The translations under genes and the position numbers were made by a program. Positions 8,182 through 17,511 of a DNA stretch of 46,124 bases are shown piece after piece. The notes beneath the pieces were generated by a model. That model did no database searches and was not told the DNA's origin. It was given only the letters and a program-made list of their open reading frames with translations. This stretch comes from a virus: positions 1-46,124 of the IMG/VR virus record IMGVR_UViG_3300027969_000157; one strand, 5' to 3'. Every line of letters starts with the position of its first letter. The stretch's first letter is position 1.

Positions 8182-8648
8182 GCATGATTATTGATGGGAC
8201 TAATGGTCTAACATTTAACAACGCTACTACACAGAATAGCGGTGGCAAAGTATTGCAAGTAACTACTGCTACATCTACTTCTTCATTTTCCACAAGTAGT
8301 GGTAGTTATGTAACAACTGGAATTTCTGCTTCAATTACGCCCCTATTTTCCACAAGCAAAGTATTAGTTTTATTTTCTGCTTTTAATATGGTTCAAGCTG
8401 GGAACATGGCTCCAACCTTAACTGTTTATCGTGGCGTTTCACCTTTAGATACAACTGGTTTTGCACAAATTTACGCCCCAAGTGGGACTACTACTGGGGG
8501 GGCGTCAGGGGTTTATTTAGATAGCCCAGCCACAACATCATCTACTGCTTACACACTTTATTTTAGAAATCAAAATAACAATGGAAGCGTTACTTTGAAT
8601 AGCTCAAATGGTTTAATTTCTATTGTTTTAATGGAGGTTGCGGCATGA
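8178..8648 (+). CDS. Tail-fibre tip-like protein (156 aa, identical in both copies)
   Basis: A 156-aa Ser/Thr-rich protein (MSMIIDGTNGLTFNNATTQNS). The opening IIDGTNGLTFNN motif is widespread in phage tail-fibre proteins. The rest is predicted beta structure resembling small jelly-roll or complement-like modules. The copy at 43784-44254 is identical in protein. A run of seven G (8496-8502) lies in the coding sequence. It overlaps both neighbours by 4 bp, so it is translated with them. The role as fibre component is inferred from motif and context. Confidence 0.65.
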   Translation: MSMIIDGTNGLTFNNATTQNSGGKVLQVTTATSTSSFSTSSGSYVTTGISASITPLFSTSKVLVLFSAFNMVQAGNMAPTLTVYRGVSPLDTTGFAQIYAPSGTTTGGASGVYLDSPATTSSTAYTLYFRNQNNNGSVTLNSSNGLISIVLMEVAA

Positions 8649-8875
8649 ACAATTATTTTACTCAAGCACTTTATAAGTTATATCCACAAATTATTTCTAC
8701 TGTAAATGACAATGCTTATGATGCAGACGGAAATGAAGTAATTTATGATTTACAAGTCGTAACTGCACAAGCTGAAGCTGATGCACAATCAGTTATTGAT
8801 ATAAGGGCTTCTGCACTAGCTAAACTAGCTGCACTAGGTTTAACCCAAGACGAAGTTAAGGCATTAGTCGGATGA
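8645..8875 (+). CDS. Small tail-fibre-cassette protein (76 aa)
   Basis: A 76-aa protein with an N-terminal part (NNYFTQALYKLYPQIIST, YDADGNEVIYDLQ) resembling short fibre-assembly or spanning proteins, and a helical C-terminal part (ALAKLAALGLTQDEVKALVG) often seen at the end of phage tail-fibre assembly proteins. Its copy at 44251 differs only by D to N in TQDEV. It is tightly coupled by 4-bp overlaps on both sides. Function not established. Confidence 0.55.
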   Translation: MNNYFTQALYKLYPQIISTVNDNAYDADGNEVIYDLQVVTAQAEADAQSVIDIRASALAKLAALGLTQDEVKALVG

Positions 8876-9183
8876 TTACTTATACATGGTCAATTTTAGA
8901 AGTATTTGGCGATCAGACGATTACCAAAGTTCGTTACACATTGAAAGCACAAGATGAGCAAAATACTGTTGAAACTGAAGGCTACCATGAATACTCTGAA
9001 GGATTGGTCAATAAATCTTTATCACAAATTAAAGAGCAAGATTTGATTGGCTGGCTTGTATCTGATACTACCCAAGATGGTTTAAACCCTATAAAATTGA
9101 ACCTAGAAAACCAATTAAAATCATTAAAAATTGACCAAAAAATTGATTTTCCTTGGGAAAACAACACATTTACGGCGGAATAA
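8872..9183 (+). CDS. DUF7936-like small protein (103 aa), spans the B/A junction
   Basis: A 103-aa protein starting MITYTWSILEVFGDQTITKV, a pattern I associate with the DUF7936 family of phage tail-region proteins (Ile/Val-rich start with alternating charged residues, then NQL..L). The first 37 residues nearly match the copy at 44478. After TVETEG the two copies diverge (HEYSEGLVN versus HTFLQGTII). The near-identical block ends inside this gene at 8981, so this copy joins a shared front to a phage A back. Function unknown; it precedes the gp4-like gene by 3 bp. Confidence 0.6.
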   Translation: MITYTWSILEVFGDQTITKVRYTLKAQDEQNTVETEGYHEYSEGLVNKSLSQIKEQDLIGWLVSDTTQDGLNPIKLNLENQLKSLKIDQKIDFPWENNTFTAE

Positions 9184-9186
9184 GTT

Positions 9187-10179
9187 ATGGCAAAGCCAAT
9201 TGACATCATTACTGGTTCTTTAAAAGATATTGGTGCATTGGCGGCCGGGGAAGCCCCTACCAATGATGCGGCGCAAGATGCCCTAGAAATGTTAAATTTG
9301 ATTGTTGACCAATGGTCCAACGAAAACATGATGGTTTTTAACATTCAAGAAATTATTTGGAATGTAATACCAGGCCAAGTTCAATACACCATTGGACCAA
9401 ATCACACTACCAATAACTTTATTGGGGCGCAATATACGGGTTCAATCACCGGCAACGTATTGACTGTAACGGCTATTAGTAGCGGTGCAGTAGTGGTAAA
9501 CCAGTATTTAAGTGGATCAGGCATTACTGATGGCACTAAAATTATTTCCACTTTAACTGGTGCTGGCGGTAACGTTAACGAAGTTGGTACTTATTTACTT
9601 AATATCACTTATGCAAGCCCAGTAGCTTCCCAGCTAATCCAAGCTTATTACGCCAAGCCGTTAAATATTAATTCTGCTTACGTGCGTATTAATACTAGCC
9701 AAAGTAGCGGAAGCCCCATATTAACTGGTGGTATTGACTATCCAGTAGCTTGTATTGCCCTTGAAAACTACAATTCTATTGGCCTTAAAACGCTTAATGG
9801 ACCGTGGCCTAAAGCCCTTTATTTCAATGCAAATGAAGATTCAGGCAACGTTTTCTTATGGCCAAGCCCATCCCAAGGCGAAGTTCATATGTTTGCTGAA
9901 ACATTGTTCAGAACTTATGATTCGCTTTATGACGATGCAACATTGCCACAAGGCTATACGGCGGCATTGCGTTGGTGTCTTGCTGAACGTTTGATGCCGA
10001 TGTATGGCAAAACAAACCCAGTATTGTTAGCCCAAATTGGGGCTTTTGCCGCACAAGCTAAAGCTACCTTGAAATCAACAAATATGGCTCCAATGCGTGT
10101 TTCACGTTATTCAGATGCCTTATTAATGAGCAGAGCAAAAGATGCTGGATGGATTCTCACCGGCGGTTTTAATAATTAA
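9187..10179 (+). CDS. Tail accessory factor, P22 gp4-like (phage A copy, 330 aa)
   Basis: The N-terminus ([20 protein letters not shown], then [11 protein letters not shown]) and the C-terminus ([28 protein letters not shown]) match the P22 tail accessory factor family, which binds below the portal and starts tail assembly. P22 gp4 is about 166 aa; the protein here is twice as long. The extra residues, about 75-155, are one beta-rich repeat ([18 protein letters not shown], then [15 protein letters not shown]). The B copy at 44798 contains two such repeats. It opens the phage A-type stretch after the junction and is followed by the gp10-like gene 8 bp later. Confidence 0.88.
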   Translation: MAKPIDIITGSLKDIGALAAGEAPTNDAAQDALEMLNLIVDQWSNENMMVFNIQEIIWNVIPGQVQYTIGPNHTTNNFIGAQYTGSITGNVLTVTAISSGAVVVNQYLSGSGITDGTKIISTLTGAGGNVNEVGTYLLNITYASPVASQLIQAYYAKPLNINSAYVRINTSQSSGSPILTGGIDYPVACIALENYNSIGLKTLNGPWPKALYFNANEDSGNVFLWPSPSQGEVHMFAETLFRTYDSLYDDATLPQGYTAALRWCLAERLMPMYGKTNPVLLAQIGAFAAQAKATLKSTNMAPMRVSRYSDALLMSRAKDAGWILTGGFNN

Positions 10180-10187
10180 GGTCAAAT

Positions 10188-12296
10188 ATGCCTGATTTTG
10201 GATTTGTTGGCCCATCATATGAAGCCCCTTCCATCTACCAAGATGCACAGGAATGTATTAACTTTCGTCCTGAAATTGATCCATTAAAACAACCTGGACA
10301 AAACGGAGTGGTAGCGTTATATCCAACTCCAGGATTAACAAACAAAGTTACTTTATTCAATACCGCAGAAGTACGGGGCATGAGAACTGTTAGCGGTGGA
10401 AATTATTGCGTTGCAGTATGTGGTCAATATGTTTATGTATTGAGTTCTACATTTACACCAACTATTGTGGGTACTTTAAATAGTTCTACTGGCATAGTGG
10501 GCATTACTGATAACGGCCTAAATGTTTACATAGTTGACGGTTCTTACCGTTATACATGGCGCATTTCTAACCCGTCAGCGGCACAATTTATTGGTAGTGT
10601 AGGGCCATCTAGCACTACATTGACAGTTACAAGTATGAAATCCGGTACTTTAGCCGTAGGTCAACAATTATTTGGTGTAGGTGTTACTCCTCAAACCGTG
10701 ATTACCGCACTTGGAAGCGGTTCAGGTGGAGTTGGTACATACACGCTTAATTTAAGTCAAACTGTTGCTTCACAAACTTTAAATACTGCGGCCGTAGCGG
10801 CTAGGGTTACGGGATCAATTTCTGGCACCGTTTTAACTGTAACTGCGGTCACTAGCGGAACTTTATACCCAGGCCAAACCATTCAAGGTACTGGCGTAAC
10901 CGCTGGTACAATTATTACGGCCTTGGGTGGTTCTGCGGCATTATCTTTTTCTATTACTACTGGTGGTTCAGGATATGCCGTAGGTGACACTATAACGGTC
11001 ACAGGCGGTGTTTATAGCCAACAAGCTACCTACACAGTAGCAACCGTAGCGGCTGGCGTAGTTACCGGTTTAACTACTGTAAACAATGGTGTTTATACAG
11101 TTGTTCCAGGCACACCATCCCAAACAACTACTAGCGGTAATGGTACAGGGTTAACCCTTACATTAACGTTTGGTACAGGCACAGGGGGCACAGGAAGCTA
11201 TGTTGTCAGCACTTCACAAACTGTTGCATCAACTTCACTTTATGTACTTAACTTTAGTGTTATGCCAGCTAATGATGGTCCTTTTACCGGGGCTGATGTT
11301 GTTGATGTGGTGGATAACTACTTTGTATATAACAGGCCAAATACTCAACAATTTGGTGCTTCTTCCCCTTTATCCCCTATTTCCCCATCATTAAGCTTTA
11401 GTTCTAAAGATGGCGCACCGGATAATTTAGTTTCTATTATTGTGGATCACCGAGAAGTGTATTTATTAGGTGAAGTATCTAGCGAAGTTTGGGTAGATAG
11501 CGGATTATTCCCTTTTGCTTTTCAACGTATTCCGGGAACATCCACCCAGCATGGTATTGCCGCTAAATTTAGCGTTGCAAGGTTAGGCAATTCTTTTGCT
11601 TATGTAAGCCGCAATATTCGTGGCCAAGCCCAAATCATGATGATGAATGGCTATATGCCAACCCGTATTAGTACTCATGCCGTAGAAAACACATTAGTTG
11701 ACCAATACATTAATGATGCCAGGGCATGGACTTATCAATTAGAAGGCCATGAAGTGTACGTTGTAAGTTTTCCAACCCTTGATTTAACTTGGGCTTATGA
11801 CGTTACTACCAATATGTGGCATAAATGGCTATGGGTAGATTCTAAAAACGTATTTCATCGGCATCGTGGAAATTGTCATGCAAGTTTCCAAGGATTAAAC
11901 ATTGTTGGTGATTATGAAAACGGTCAGATTTATATGCTTGACCCCAATAATTACACAGATAACGGTGAAGAAATACGCAGAATTCGCCGTGCGCCCCATT
12001 TAATTAGCGATTATCAACGCCAATATTTTGCTGAATTACAAATTCATTTTCAACCTGGTATTGGTTTGCCGGATGGTTCTGTTCCACAAGCTATGTTACG
12101 TTGGTCAGACGATGGCGGCTCTACTTATTCAAATGAGCATTGGACCAGCATTGGCGTACAAGGCGCATACAAAAACCGTGCTATTTGGCGTAGATTAGGG
12201 CAGTCACGGGATAGAATATTTGAAGTGGTAGTGACTGATCCAATCAATGCCGTGATTACTGCGGCCAATCTTAAAGCGGAAGCTGGGGATAACTAA
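10188..12296 (+). CDS. Packaged-DNA stabilisation / tail protein, P22 gp10-like (phage A copy, 702 aa)
   Basis: The start [21 protein letters not shown] and the central part ([36 protein letters not shown] in pieces) are characteristic of gp10-type proteins, which close the portal-gp4 channel and retain packaged DNA. P22 gp10 is 472 aa. About 240 residues (roughly 135-375) are inserted repeats such as [19 protein letters not shown] and [18 protein letters not shown]. The C-terminal segment [18 protein letters not shown] is intact. Context: gp4-like gene upstream, 1-bp overlap with the next gene. Its phage B counterpart starts at 46004 and leaves the window. Confidence 0.88.
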   Translation: MPDFGFVGPSYEAPSIYQDAQECINFRPEIDPLKQPGQNGVVALYPTPGLTNKVTLFNTAEVRGMRTVSGGNYCVAVCGQYVYVLSSTFTPTIVGTLNSSTGIVGITDNGLNVYIVDGSYRYTWRISNPSAAQFIGSVGPSSTTLTVTSMKSGTLAVGQQLFGVGVTPQTVITALGSGSGGVGTYTLNLSQTVASQTLNTAAVAARVTGSISGTVLTVTAVTSGTLYPGQTIQGTGVTAGTIITALGGSAALSFSITTGGSGYAVGDTITVTGGVYSQQATYTVATVAAGVVTGLTTVNNGVYTVVPGTPSQTTTSGNGTGLTLTLTFGTGTGGTGSYVVSTSQTVASTSLYVLNFSVMPANDGPFTGADVVDVVDNYFVYNRPNTQQFGASSPLSPISPSLSFSSKDGAPDNLVSIIVDHREVYLLGEVSSEVWVDSGLFPFAFQRIPGTSTQHGIAAKFSVARLGNSFAYVSRNIRGQAQIMMMNGYMPTRISTHAVENTLVDQYINDARAWTYQLEGHEVYVVSFPTLDLTWAYDVTTNMWHKWLWVDSKNVFHRHRGNCHASFQGLNIVGDYENGQIYMLDPNNYTDNGEEIRRIRRAPHLISDYQRQYFAELQIHFQPGIGLPDGSVPQAMLRWSDDGGSTYSNEHWTSIGVQGAYKNRAIWRRLGQSRDRIFEVVVTDPINAVITAANLKAEAGDN

Positions 12297-12550
12297 TGGC
12301 AACTTCATCCGGAAACCAAGGTGGAATTTGGACTAATACCCAAAATAACCCTTATCCACAATCACCATTATTGGATGAACAAACCAAACGTCCAACCAGG
12401 GCGTGGCAACAATTTTTCCTTGGAATACTCAACTTTACTTCAGCTACCACGGCTACCAAAGGTGCGGCTACGTTACCGGCCAACCCAGTAGGATTTATTA
12501 ATATTACGGTCAACGGTCAACCCTTTAAAGTGCCTTATTACAACCCATGA
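12296..12550 (+). CDS. Small virion-associated protein (84 aa)
   Basis: An 84-aa protein, [20 protein letters not shown]..., with a basic/aromatic segment (KRPTRAWQQFFLGI) and a short C-terminal beta part (GFINITVNGQPFKVPYYNP). The last pattern is common in small phage proteins found next to gp10-like genes. Start and stop overlap the flanking genes (TAATGG and CCATGA). In P22 the needle gene 26 is found at this position, but this protein lacks the long heptad-repeat coiled coil of gp26. Function is therefore left open. Confidence 0.6.
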   Translation: MATSSGNQGGIWTNTQNNPYPQSPLLDEQTKRPTRAWQQFFLGILNFTSATTATKGAATLPANPVGFINITVNGQPFKVPYYNP

Positions 12551-12954
12551 TTAATTACAAGCCGCTTTCCGAACAAGATTCTGACCGTCAAGCGGCATTG
12601 GCAATGATTTATTCATCGGTAAAAGATAGATTAAACATGGAATTTGAGCAATTTGAAGTTGTAATGAAAGATTGGCAAGTTACCCCATTACAAGAACAAG
12701 GCTGGATAATTGGTGGCGTTTTGCAAAAAGAAAATGAAATTCACGTAGGTTATGGGTTAAAACCTTCTTCTTCAATACGTGGTCACATTAAAGCAACCTT
12801 AAAAAAAATCATTGACCAATACGGTAGTGCTATTACTTCTGTTATGGAAGAAAACAAAAAAGGCATTAATTTTTGTAAAAGACTTGGTTTTATTGAATTT
12901 AAACAGGAAAAAGGTAAAATCTACCTTAAATGTGATAGGTGTAACTATGTATAA
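12547..12954 (+). CDS. GNAT-like acetyltransferase protein (135 aa)
   Basis: A 135-aa protein whose C-terminal part (SVMEENKKGINFCKRLGFIEF) is typical of the last helix-strand of GNAT acetyltransferases (N-x-x-x-x-x-F-x-x-x-L-G-F). The acetyl-CoA loop around GLKPSSSIRGHIK is poorly conserved, so activity is uncertain. Similar proteins are found beside head-tail and internal virion genes of podoviruses, including gp13-like proteins of T7-type phages. It overlaps the preceding gene by 4 bp and the next by 8 bp. Confidence 0.65.
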   Translation: MINYKPLSEQDSDRQAALAMIYSSVKDRLNMEFEQFEVVMKDWQVTPLQEQGWIIGGVLQKENEIHVGYGLKPSSSIRGHIKATLKKIIDQYGSAITSVMEENKKGINFCKRLGFIEFKQEKGKIYLKCDRCNYV

Positions 12955-13705
12955 AAAAGTCTATTTAAGCCGTGCCCAAACAAAAGCTATGTCAGCGGAA
13001 TATCCTATTGGCGATCCAACTGGTGGACCAGCTTACGGTGAAAGAAATGACCCAGTTACGGCCACAATTGTAGGCGGTACTGCTCTTGTTGGTGGATATA
13101 TGCAAAGCCAGGCGGCTGGTAAAGCGGCTAACCAATACAGTCAATCTGCCCAACAAGGCATTAATTACAATAAAGAATTGTATGCCGATGTGTTTGCTCA
13201 AAATAAACCATATATGGATTTAGGCCAAAAAGGTGCAAATATTTATGGTCAATTAGCTGATAGCGGTTATTTAACTAACCAACCATCAATGAATGATTTA
13301 ACTCGTTTAATGCCTAATTATGAATTTGGATTAAGACAAGGCCAAGGTCAATTAAATTCTCAAATAAATGCTGGTGGTGGTTTAATTAGTGGTAATGCCA
13401 TTCAAGGCGCCCAACAATTTGCCCAGGGCTATGCTGGAAACGCTTTATCCGATGCGTTCAACCAATATCAAGCTAACCGTACAAACGTAGTTAGCAACGT
13501 AAATGCTTTAACTAGCGTTGGTCAAAATGCCAATCAAACCGTAGCTAATATGGCTGGTGGCACTTCCGGCAACGTTAGCAATATGCTTTCAAGCATCGGT
13601 AATGCACAAGCGGCCGGAACAATGGGCCAAGCAAATGCTTATGGAAATGCTTTAAATAATGTTAGTAATTACGCCATGTTATACGGCATGATGAAAAGAG
13701 GGTAA
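12947..13705 (+). CDS. DNA ejection/transfer protein, gp7-like (252 aa)
   Basis: I place the start at ATG 12947 (MYKKVYLS), preceded by AGGTG; a longer in-frame extension upstream lies within the GNAT-like gene and is probably not used. Ala/Gly/Gln/Asn-rich helices dominate (QSAQQGINYNKELYADVF, YMDLGQKGANIYGQLA, GNALNNVSNYAMLYGMMKRG). This pattern is usual for the smallest of the P22-type ejection proteins (gp7, about 230 aa). The early segment TATIVGGTALVGGYMQSQAAG could insert in a membrane. It is followed after 2 bp by two longer ejection-type proteins. Confidence 0.7.
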   Translation: MYKKVYLSRAQTKAMSAEYPIGDPTGGPAYGERNDPVTATIVGGTALVGGYMQSQAAGKAANQYSQSAQQGINYNKELYADVFAQNKPYMDLGQKGANIYGQLADSGYLTNQPSMNDLTRLMPNYEFGLRQGQGQLNSQINAGGGLISGNAIQGAQQFAQGYAGNALSDAFNQYQANRTNVVSNVNALTSVGQNANQTVANMAGGTSGNVSNMLSSIGNAQAAGTMGQANAYGNALNNVSNYAMLYGMMKRG

Positions 13706-13707
13706 TT

Positions 13708-15144
13708 ATGGCTGGATTTACCGCAGATTTAAACCCAAAACAATCAGGAATGTCACTTGGTGACATTATGAAAGCTGGTATGTACGGCGCAGAAATGGAC
13801 GTTCTGAATCGTCAAGCCGCTATTGCTAGAGAAAAAGAAAAAGAAATTCCTATTATTCAAAATTTTGCTAAAGATCAAAGCAGTAAATTGCCTGATGGCA
13901 GTTTTGATTTAAAACAGTTGCCAGCATTAATGTCAATGGCACCATTAACTGGTCCTGAATTTGCTAAAAATATTACTGATTTGACTAAAAATCATATTGA
14001 AACTAATCGTGCAATGAATGAACTTGCCAAAGACAATAGGCAACAATTTGCTACGATTTATGGCAATTATGGCCAAATGGCGGCGCAAGGCAGACCAGTA
14101 TTGGCACCTGAAGTTATTGCTTCTTTTGAAAGATTAAAAGAATACAACCCACAATTGGCAACCGTAGCCGATGGGCATATTAGAGGTTTAAAAGCTTTTG
14201 GTAATCAACCAATTCCACCCCAAGAATTGATGAAATATCAAAATGAATCATTAACGCCTAGAGAATTGATTGATCAATTTAGCCCTAAAGCCACCGTTGG
14301 TGAAGTTGGCGGTCAAAAAGTTGGTGTTGTTACTACACCTTCATTCATGGGTAGCCAACCTACTGTTTCAACTAGCCCATTGGGTGGTGGTCAACCACAA
14401 ACTACTGGTATGCCATCTACTAGCGCACCAAAAGTTAAAGTATTGCCTGACCTTATTAAAGAAGACCCCGACTTTAATTATACCGGTCCAGCTAATCCTT
14501 TAAATTTAGATGAAGTACGTAGAAAATCTTATGATGCTGGTAAACAAGTTTATAAAGATGCTCCAATAAATGCAATGGCCGCTGAAGAAGGCAAGCAATA
14601 TGTACGTAAAGTAGAAGAAGTTGCTTTTAAAGCAAGCGGTGCTGGTGCTTACAAAACTGCTCAAGATTGGGCAAGACTTATTGTGGCACAACCTGATTTA
14701 GACACTTTGCGTAAAAACATTGCTGGTGTGATGGTTCAAAACGCCAATACTATGGGATTGAATAAAACAGATTCTAGCCGTGGCGATGCCGCAACCATTA
14801 GCGGTAGTGATGCGATTAGCCCTGAAGCATTGCGTGACATTATGCAACGTGCTGATGCTCAATTTACTGCAACTACCAAATTTGCTGAAGGGCTTAAAAA
14901 GTACCGTGAAAAACGTGGTGAAGTCAATTCTGCACTTAATGCTGATAGATTCCAAAGCGCATGGGCTTCTAACTATGATTCACGTATATTCCAATTGCAA
15001 AACATTCGTGATTCCAATTATCCTGAAGCCGTTAAAAAGCAACGCTATGAATCATTGACTAAATCTATGTCAGAAAAAGAATTTGATGAACTAGATAAAA
15101 AAGCAAAAGCAATTGACCGTTTAGTTGAAGGTTCATACAAATGA
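13708..15144 (+). CDS. Ejection (internal virion) protein, gp20-like position (478 aa)
   Basis: A 478-aa mostly helical protein with many Gln, Lys and Glu. It begins MAGFTADLNPKQSG, a motif also found at the start of the unrelated 66-aa protein at 30459. A Pro/Thr/Ser-rich linker (about residues 205-240) separates two helical parts. The second contains the segments ARLIVAQPDLDTLRKNIAG and EALRDIMQRADAQF. In P22 gene order the middle ejection protein (gp20, 471 aa) stands here, and the length agrees well. It overlaps the next gene by 4 bp. Confidence 0.7.
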   Translation: MAGFTADLNPKQSGMSLGDIMKAGMYGAEMDVLNRQAAIAREKEKEIPIIQNFAKDQSSKLPDGSFDLKQLPALMSMAPLTGPEFAKNITDLTKNHIETNRAMNELAKDNRQQFATIYGNYGQMAAQGRPVLAPEVIASFERLKEYNPQLATVADGHIRGLKAFGNQPIPPQELMKYQNESLTPRELIDQFSPKATVGEVGGQKVGVVTTPSFMGSQPTVSTSPLGGGQPQTTGMPSTSAPKVKVLPDLIKEDPDFNYTGPANPLNLDEVRRKSYDAGKQVYKDAPINAMAAEEGKQYVRKVEEVAFKASGAGAYKTAQDWARLIVAQPDLDTLRKNIAGVMVQNANTMGLNKTDSSRGDAATISGSDAISPEALRDIMQRADAQFTATTKFAEGLKKYREKRGEVNSALNADRFQSAWASNYDSRIFQLQNIRDSNYPEAVKKQRYESLTKSMSEKEFDELDKKAKAIDRLVEGSYK

Positions 15145-17510
15145 GTGAAATTTTAGATGATGTGCCTGGTTTATCGTTTGTTGGCCGCCCAAAAAAATCT
15201 TCTGTAACAGTTGATTTAAGCAGTTCGCCGGTTATCGAAACTACAAAAACAGGCAAACCATCTATTAATTTAGGCAACCTTAATCCTGATATTCAGGAAA
15301 GATTGTCTATATTGTCAGATTTATTTAAGGCTGATACCAAGTTAAACCCTAAAGGCGAAGATTTACCAATTACTAGCGGATATAGAACTAGAGAACAACA
15401 ACGCCAGTTATATTTGGACCGTCTTAAAAATCCTAATTTGGTAGCTGAACCAGGCAAAAGCCGTCATGAAGGTGGCAACGCAATTGATATTCACCCAAGG
15501 GTGCCTGATACATTATTAGAACAAGTTGGCTTTCACCGGCCACACGGGTCTAAAGATATGTACCACGTAGAAATTAATCCTAATTCTAGTTTTACTCCAT
15601 CAACAATTGCAGATGATGATGGTTACGGCATCAAATATGCAAAACCTTCAATGTTTGCTGAAACAAAACCAAGTAGTTTTGCCGAAGATTTTAGAAAAAC
15701 TGTTGGCGAAATGTCATATGAAGATTTTAAAAATAAAAGTTTAATTGCTTCTGCCGCTAAATATACTGGTGCATCATTAGGATTGCCAGGATTTACTGAA
15801 CAAGATAAAAAGCAATTAGAAGAAAAAGCCATAGGATTTGTGCAAGGTGTCAAGACTGCCGTTGAAAGCCCAGTTGAAACCGCTAAAAACGTTTACAAAG
15901 CCGTTACTGAACATCCTGGTACCATAGTAGGTGAAATGGTCAAAGGGGCCATATATGACCCTGAATTAATGTTATTGCCTGGTGTTAAGCAAACCGCACA
16001 ATTGGCTGGTGAGGGCGTTAAAGCAGTTGGCCAAGGAATTAAAACTGGTGCCCAAGCGGTACGTGGTGCCGTTATGCCTTCTGAAGCGCAGTTAATAGCC
16101 CAATTTAATGCCCGTAGAACTGCCCCAGGCGGTAGCGTAGGTGCTATGGCAACACCGGATAAAGCAACCGTTGATGCTATGTTGGCTAGTGCAAGCCCTG
16201 AATTACGGGCACAAATAAGTTCTTACCCAACTGAATTGGTAGATATTAAAGCCCTTGAAAATCAACTTAAAGGCGATAAATTTAATTACCAATTGACCAA
16301 AGGCGAAGCATTGCAAGATGCCGCCATGATGTCAGATGAATTTAATAAACGGGCAAAAAGCGAAGATTTAATGGCTCGGTTACAAGACCGTGATGCCAAA
16401 ATTGCCCAAGGATTTTCTACGTTGGCTGAAAAAGCCGCCCCTGATTTACCTGGTGGCATGAACATTGTTGATTATGGTCAAACTGCAATTGATCAATTAT
16501 TGGTTAAAGATAAAGCAAGATTGGCTGATATAAATACTAAATATCAAGCTTTAGAAAAAGCCAATGGTGGAAATTTCCCAATTGACACTAATAAACTTAA
16601 AGCTGATGTAGATGCTGAATTATCCAAAAAAGTTCTTAAATCGTATGCTTCAGACAATATGCGGTCATACCTTAAAGACCTTGAAGATTTCCAAAAACGT
16701 GGAAACATGACGTTTGATGAATTTGAAAATCTGCGTACCAATATGGCTGAAGAAATGCGTTCTAATCCTAATGGAAACGCACGTAGAGTTGCTGGCATTA
16801 TTCGCCAAGAACTTGAAAAACTACCAATGTCAGAAGATTTAAAAGGTATAAAACCATTAGCAGATTTAGCTAGAAATGCAGTTCGTGAACGTTATCAAGT
16901 ATTAGATACCAACCCAGCATACCGTGTAGCCGTTAAAGATACACGTTTAGATAGCGAATTAGCCAATGGCCTAGAACACGTAGCCGCTGATAAATTTATT
17001 AAAAAGTTTGTTGTTGATGGCACAACCGCTGACGTTAAACGTTTGATGGGTGAACTTGGTCAAGATACATTAGGCCATCAAGCCGCCCAAGCTGGTTTAA
17101 TTAAACAACTTGAAAACGTTGCAGTTGGTTCTAAAGGCGTTATTAATCAAAAATCATTTAATGATGCGTTAAATAAAACTGTTGGGAAAAAGCTTTTTGA
17201 TATTATGCCAAACCAAACTGCCGTTGATCTTCAAGATTTGGCTGATTTGGCTAGATTGACTGAACACGTTGGTGGCAAAGGTTTTGCAAATACAAGTGGT
17301 ACTGTTCCAGCAATGATGCGTGAAGGTGCATTTAATGCCATAGAAATGGGTATTAATGCCAAAACAACTTCACCAATTGGAAGTATGGGCAGAGCCGCAA
17401 TGGAAAAACTAACCGCTAACAAAAAAATAAAAGAATCTTTAGAATTAGGTGCTGGGGTAAAGCGCCCAATTAAAGATATGTTAAAAGATTTAGAAAACGA
17501 AGGTAAATAA
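15141..17510 (+). CDS. Large ejection protein with M15-type peptidase domain (789 aa)
   Basis: Residues about 45-150 form a D-Ala-D-Ala carboxypeptidase / L-Ala-D-Glu endopeptidase domain of the M15 (VanY/endolysin) type: SGYRT at 79-83, SRHEGGNAIDIH with H109 and D116, and YHVEINP with H142 as the third zinc ligand. A central membrane-prone Ala/Gly segment and a long helical C-terminal part (to 789) follow. P22 gp16 (609 aa) has this position. A virion-borne peptidoglycan hydrolase that opens a path for DNA during infection is the likely role. The gene is co-translated with the preceding one. Confidence 0.82.
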   Translation: MSEILDDVPGLSFVGRPKKSSVTVDLSSSPVIETTKTGKPSINLGNLNPDIQERLSILSDLFKADTKLNPKGEDLPITSGYRTREQQRQLYLDRLKNPNLVAEPGKSRHEGGNAIDIHPRVPDTLLEQVGFHRPHGSKDMYHVEINPNSSFTPSTIADDDGYGIKYAKPSMFAETKPSSFAEDFRKTVGEMSYEDFKNKSLIASAAKYTGASLGLPGFTEQDKKQLEEKAIGFVQGVKTAVESPVETAKNVYKAVTEHPGTIVGEMVKGAIYDPELMLLPGVKQTAQLAGEGVKAVGQGIKTGAQAVRGAVMPSEAQLIAQFNARRTAPGGSVGAMATPDKATVDAMLASASPELRAQISSYPTELVDIKALENQLKGDKFNYQLTKGEALQDAAMMSDEFNKRAKSEDLMARLQDRDAKIAQGFSTLAEKAAPDLPGGMNIVDYGQTAIDQLLVKDKARLADINTKYQALEKANGGNFPIDTNKLKADVDAELSKKVLKSYASDNMRSYLKDLEDFQKRGNMTFDEFENLRTNMAEEMRSNPNGNARRVAGIIRQELEKLPMSEDLKGIKPLADLARNAVRERYQVLDTNPAYRVAVKDTRLDSELANGLEHVAADKFIKKFVVDGTTADVKRLMGELGQDTLGHQAAQAGLIKQLENVAVGSKGVINQKSFNDALNKTVGKKLFDIMPNQTAVDLQDLADLARLTEHVGGKGFANTSGTVPAMMREGAFNAIEMGINAKTTSPIGSMGRAAMEKLTANKKIKESLELGAGVKRPIKDMLKDLENEGK

Positions 17511-17511
17511 C

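Larger units (their letters stand above)
8005..8981. repeat. Shared near-identical block, copy 1 (phage B to phage A junction)
   Basis: This is the first copy of a 977-bp direct repeat whose partner is 43611-44587. It covers the end of the 86-aa gene, the whole 156-aa and 76-aa genes, and the first third of the 103-aa gene. Reading the two copies side by side I find mismatches only near 8050, 8850, 8893 and 8938-8939. About 800 bp in the middle is identical. Upstream of the block the DNA is phage B-like; downstream it becomes phage A-like. Confidence 0.9.
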
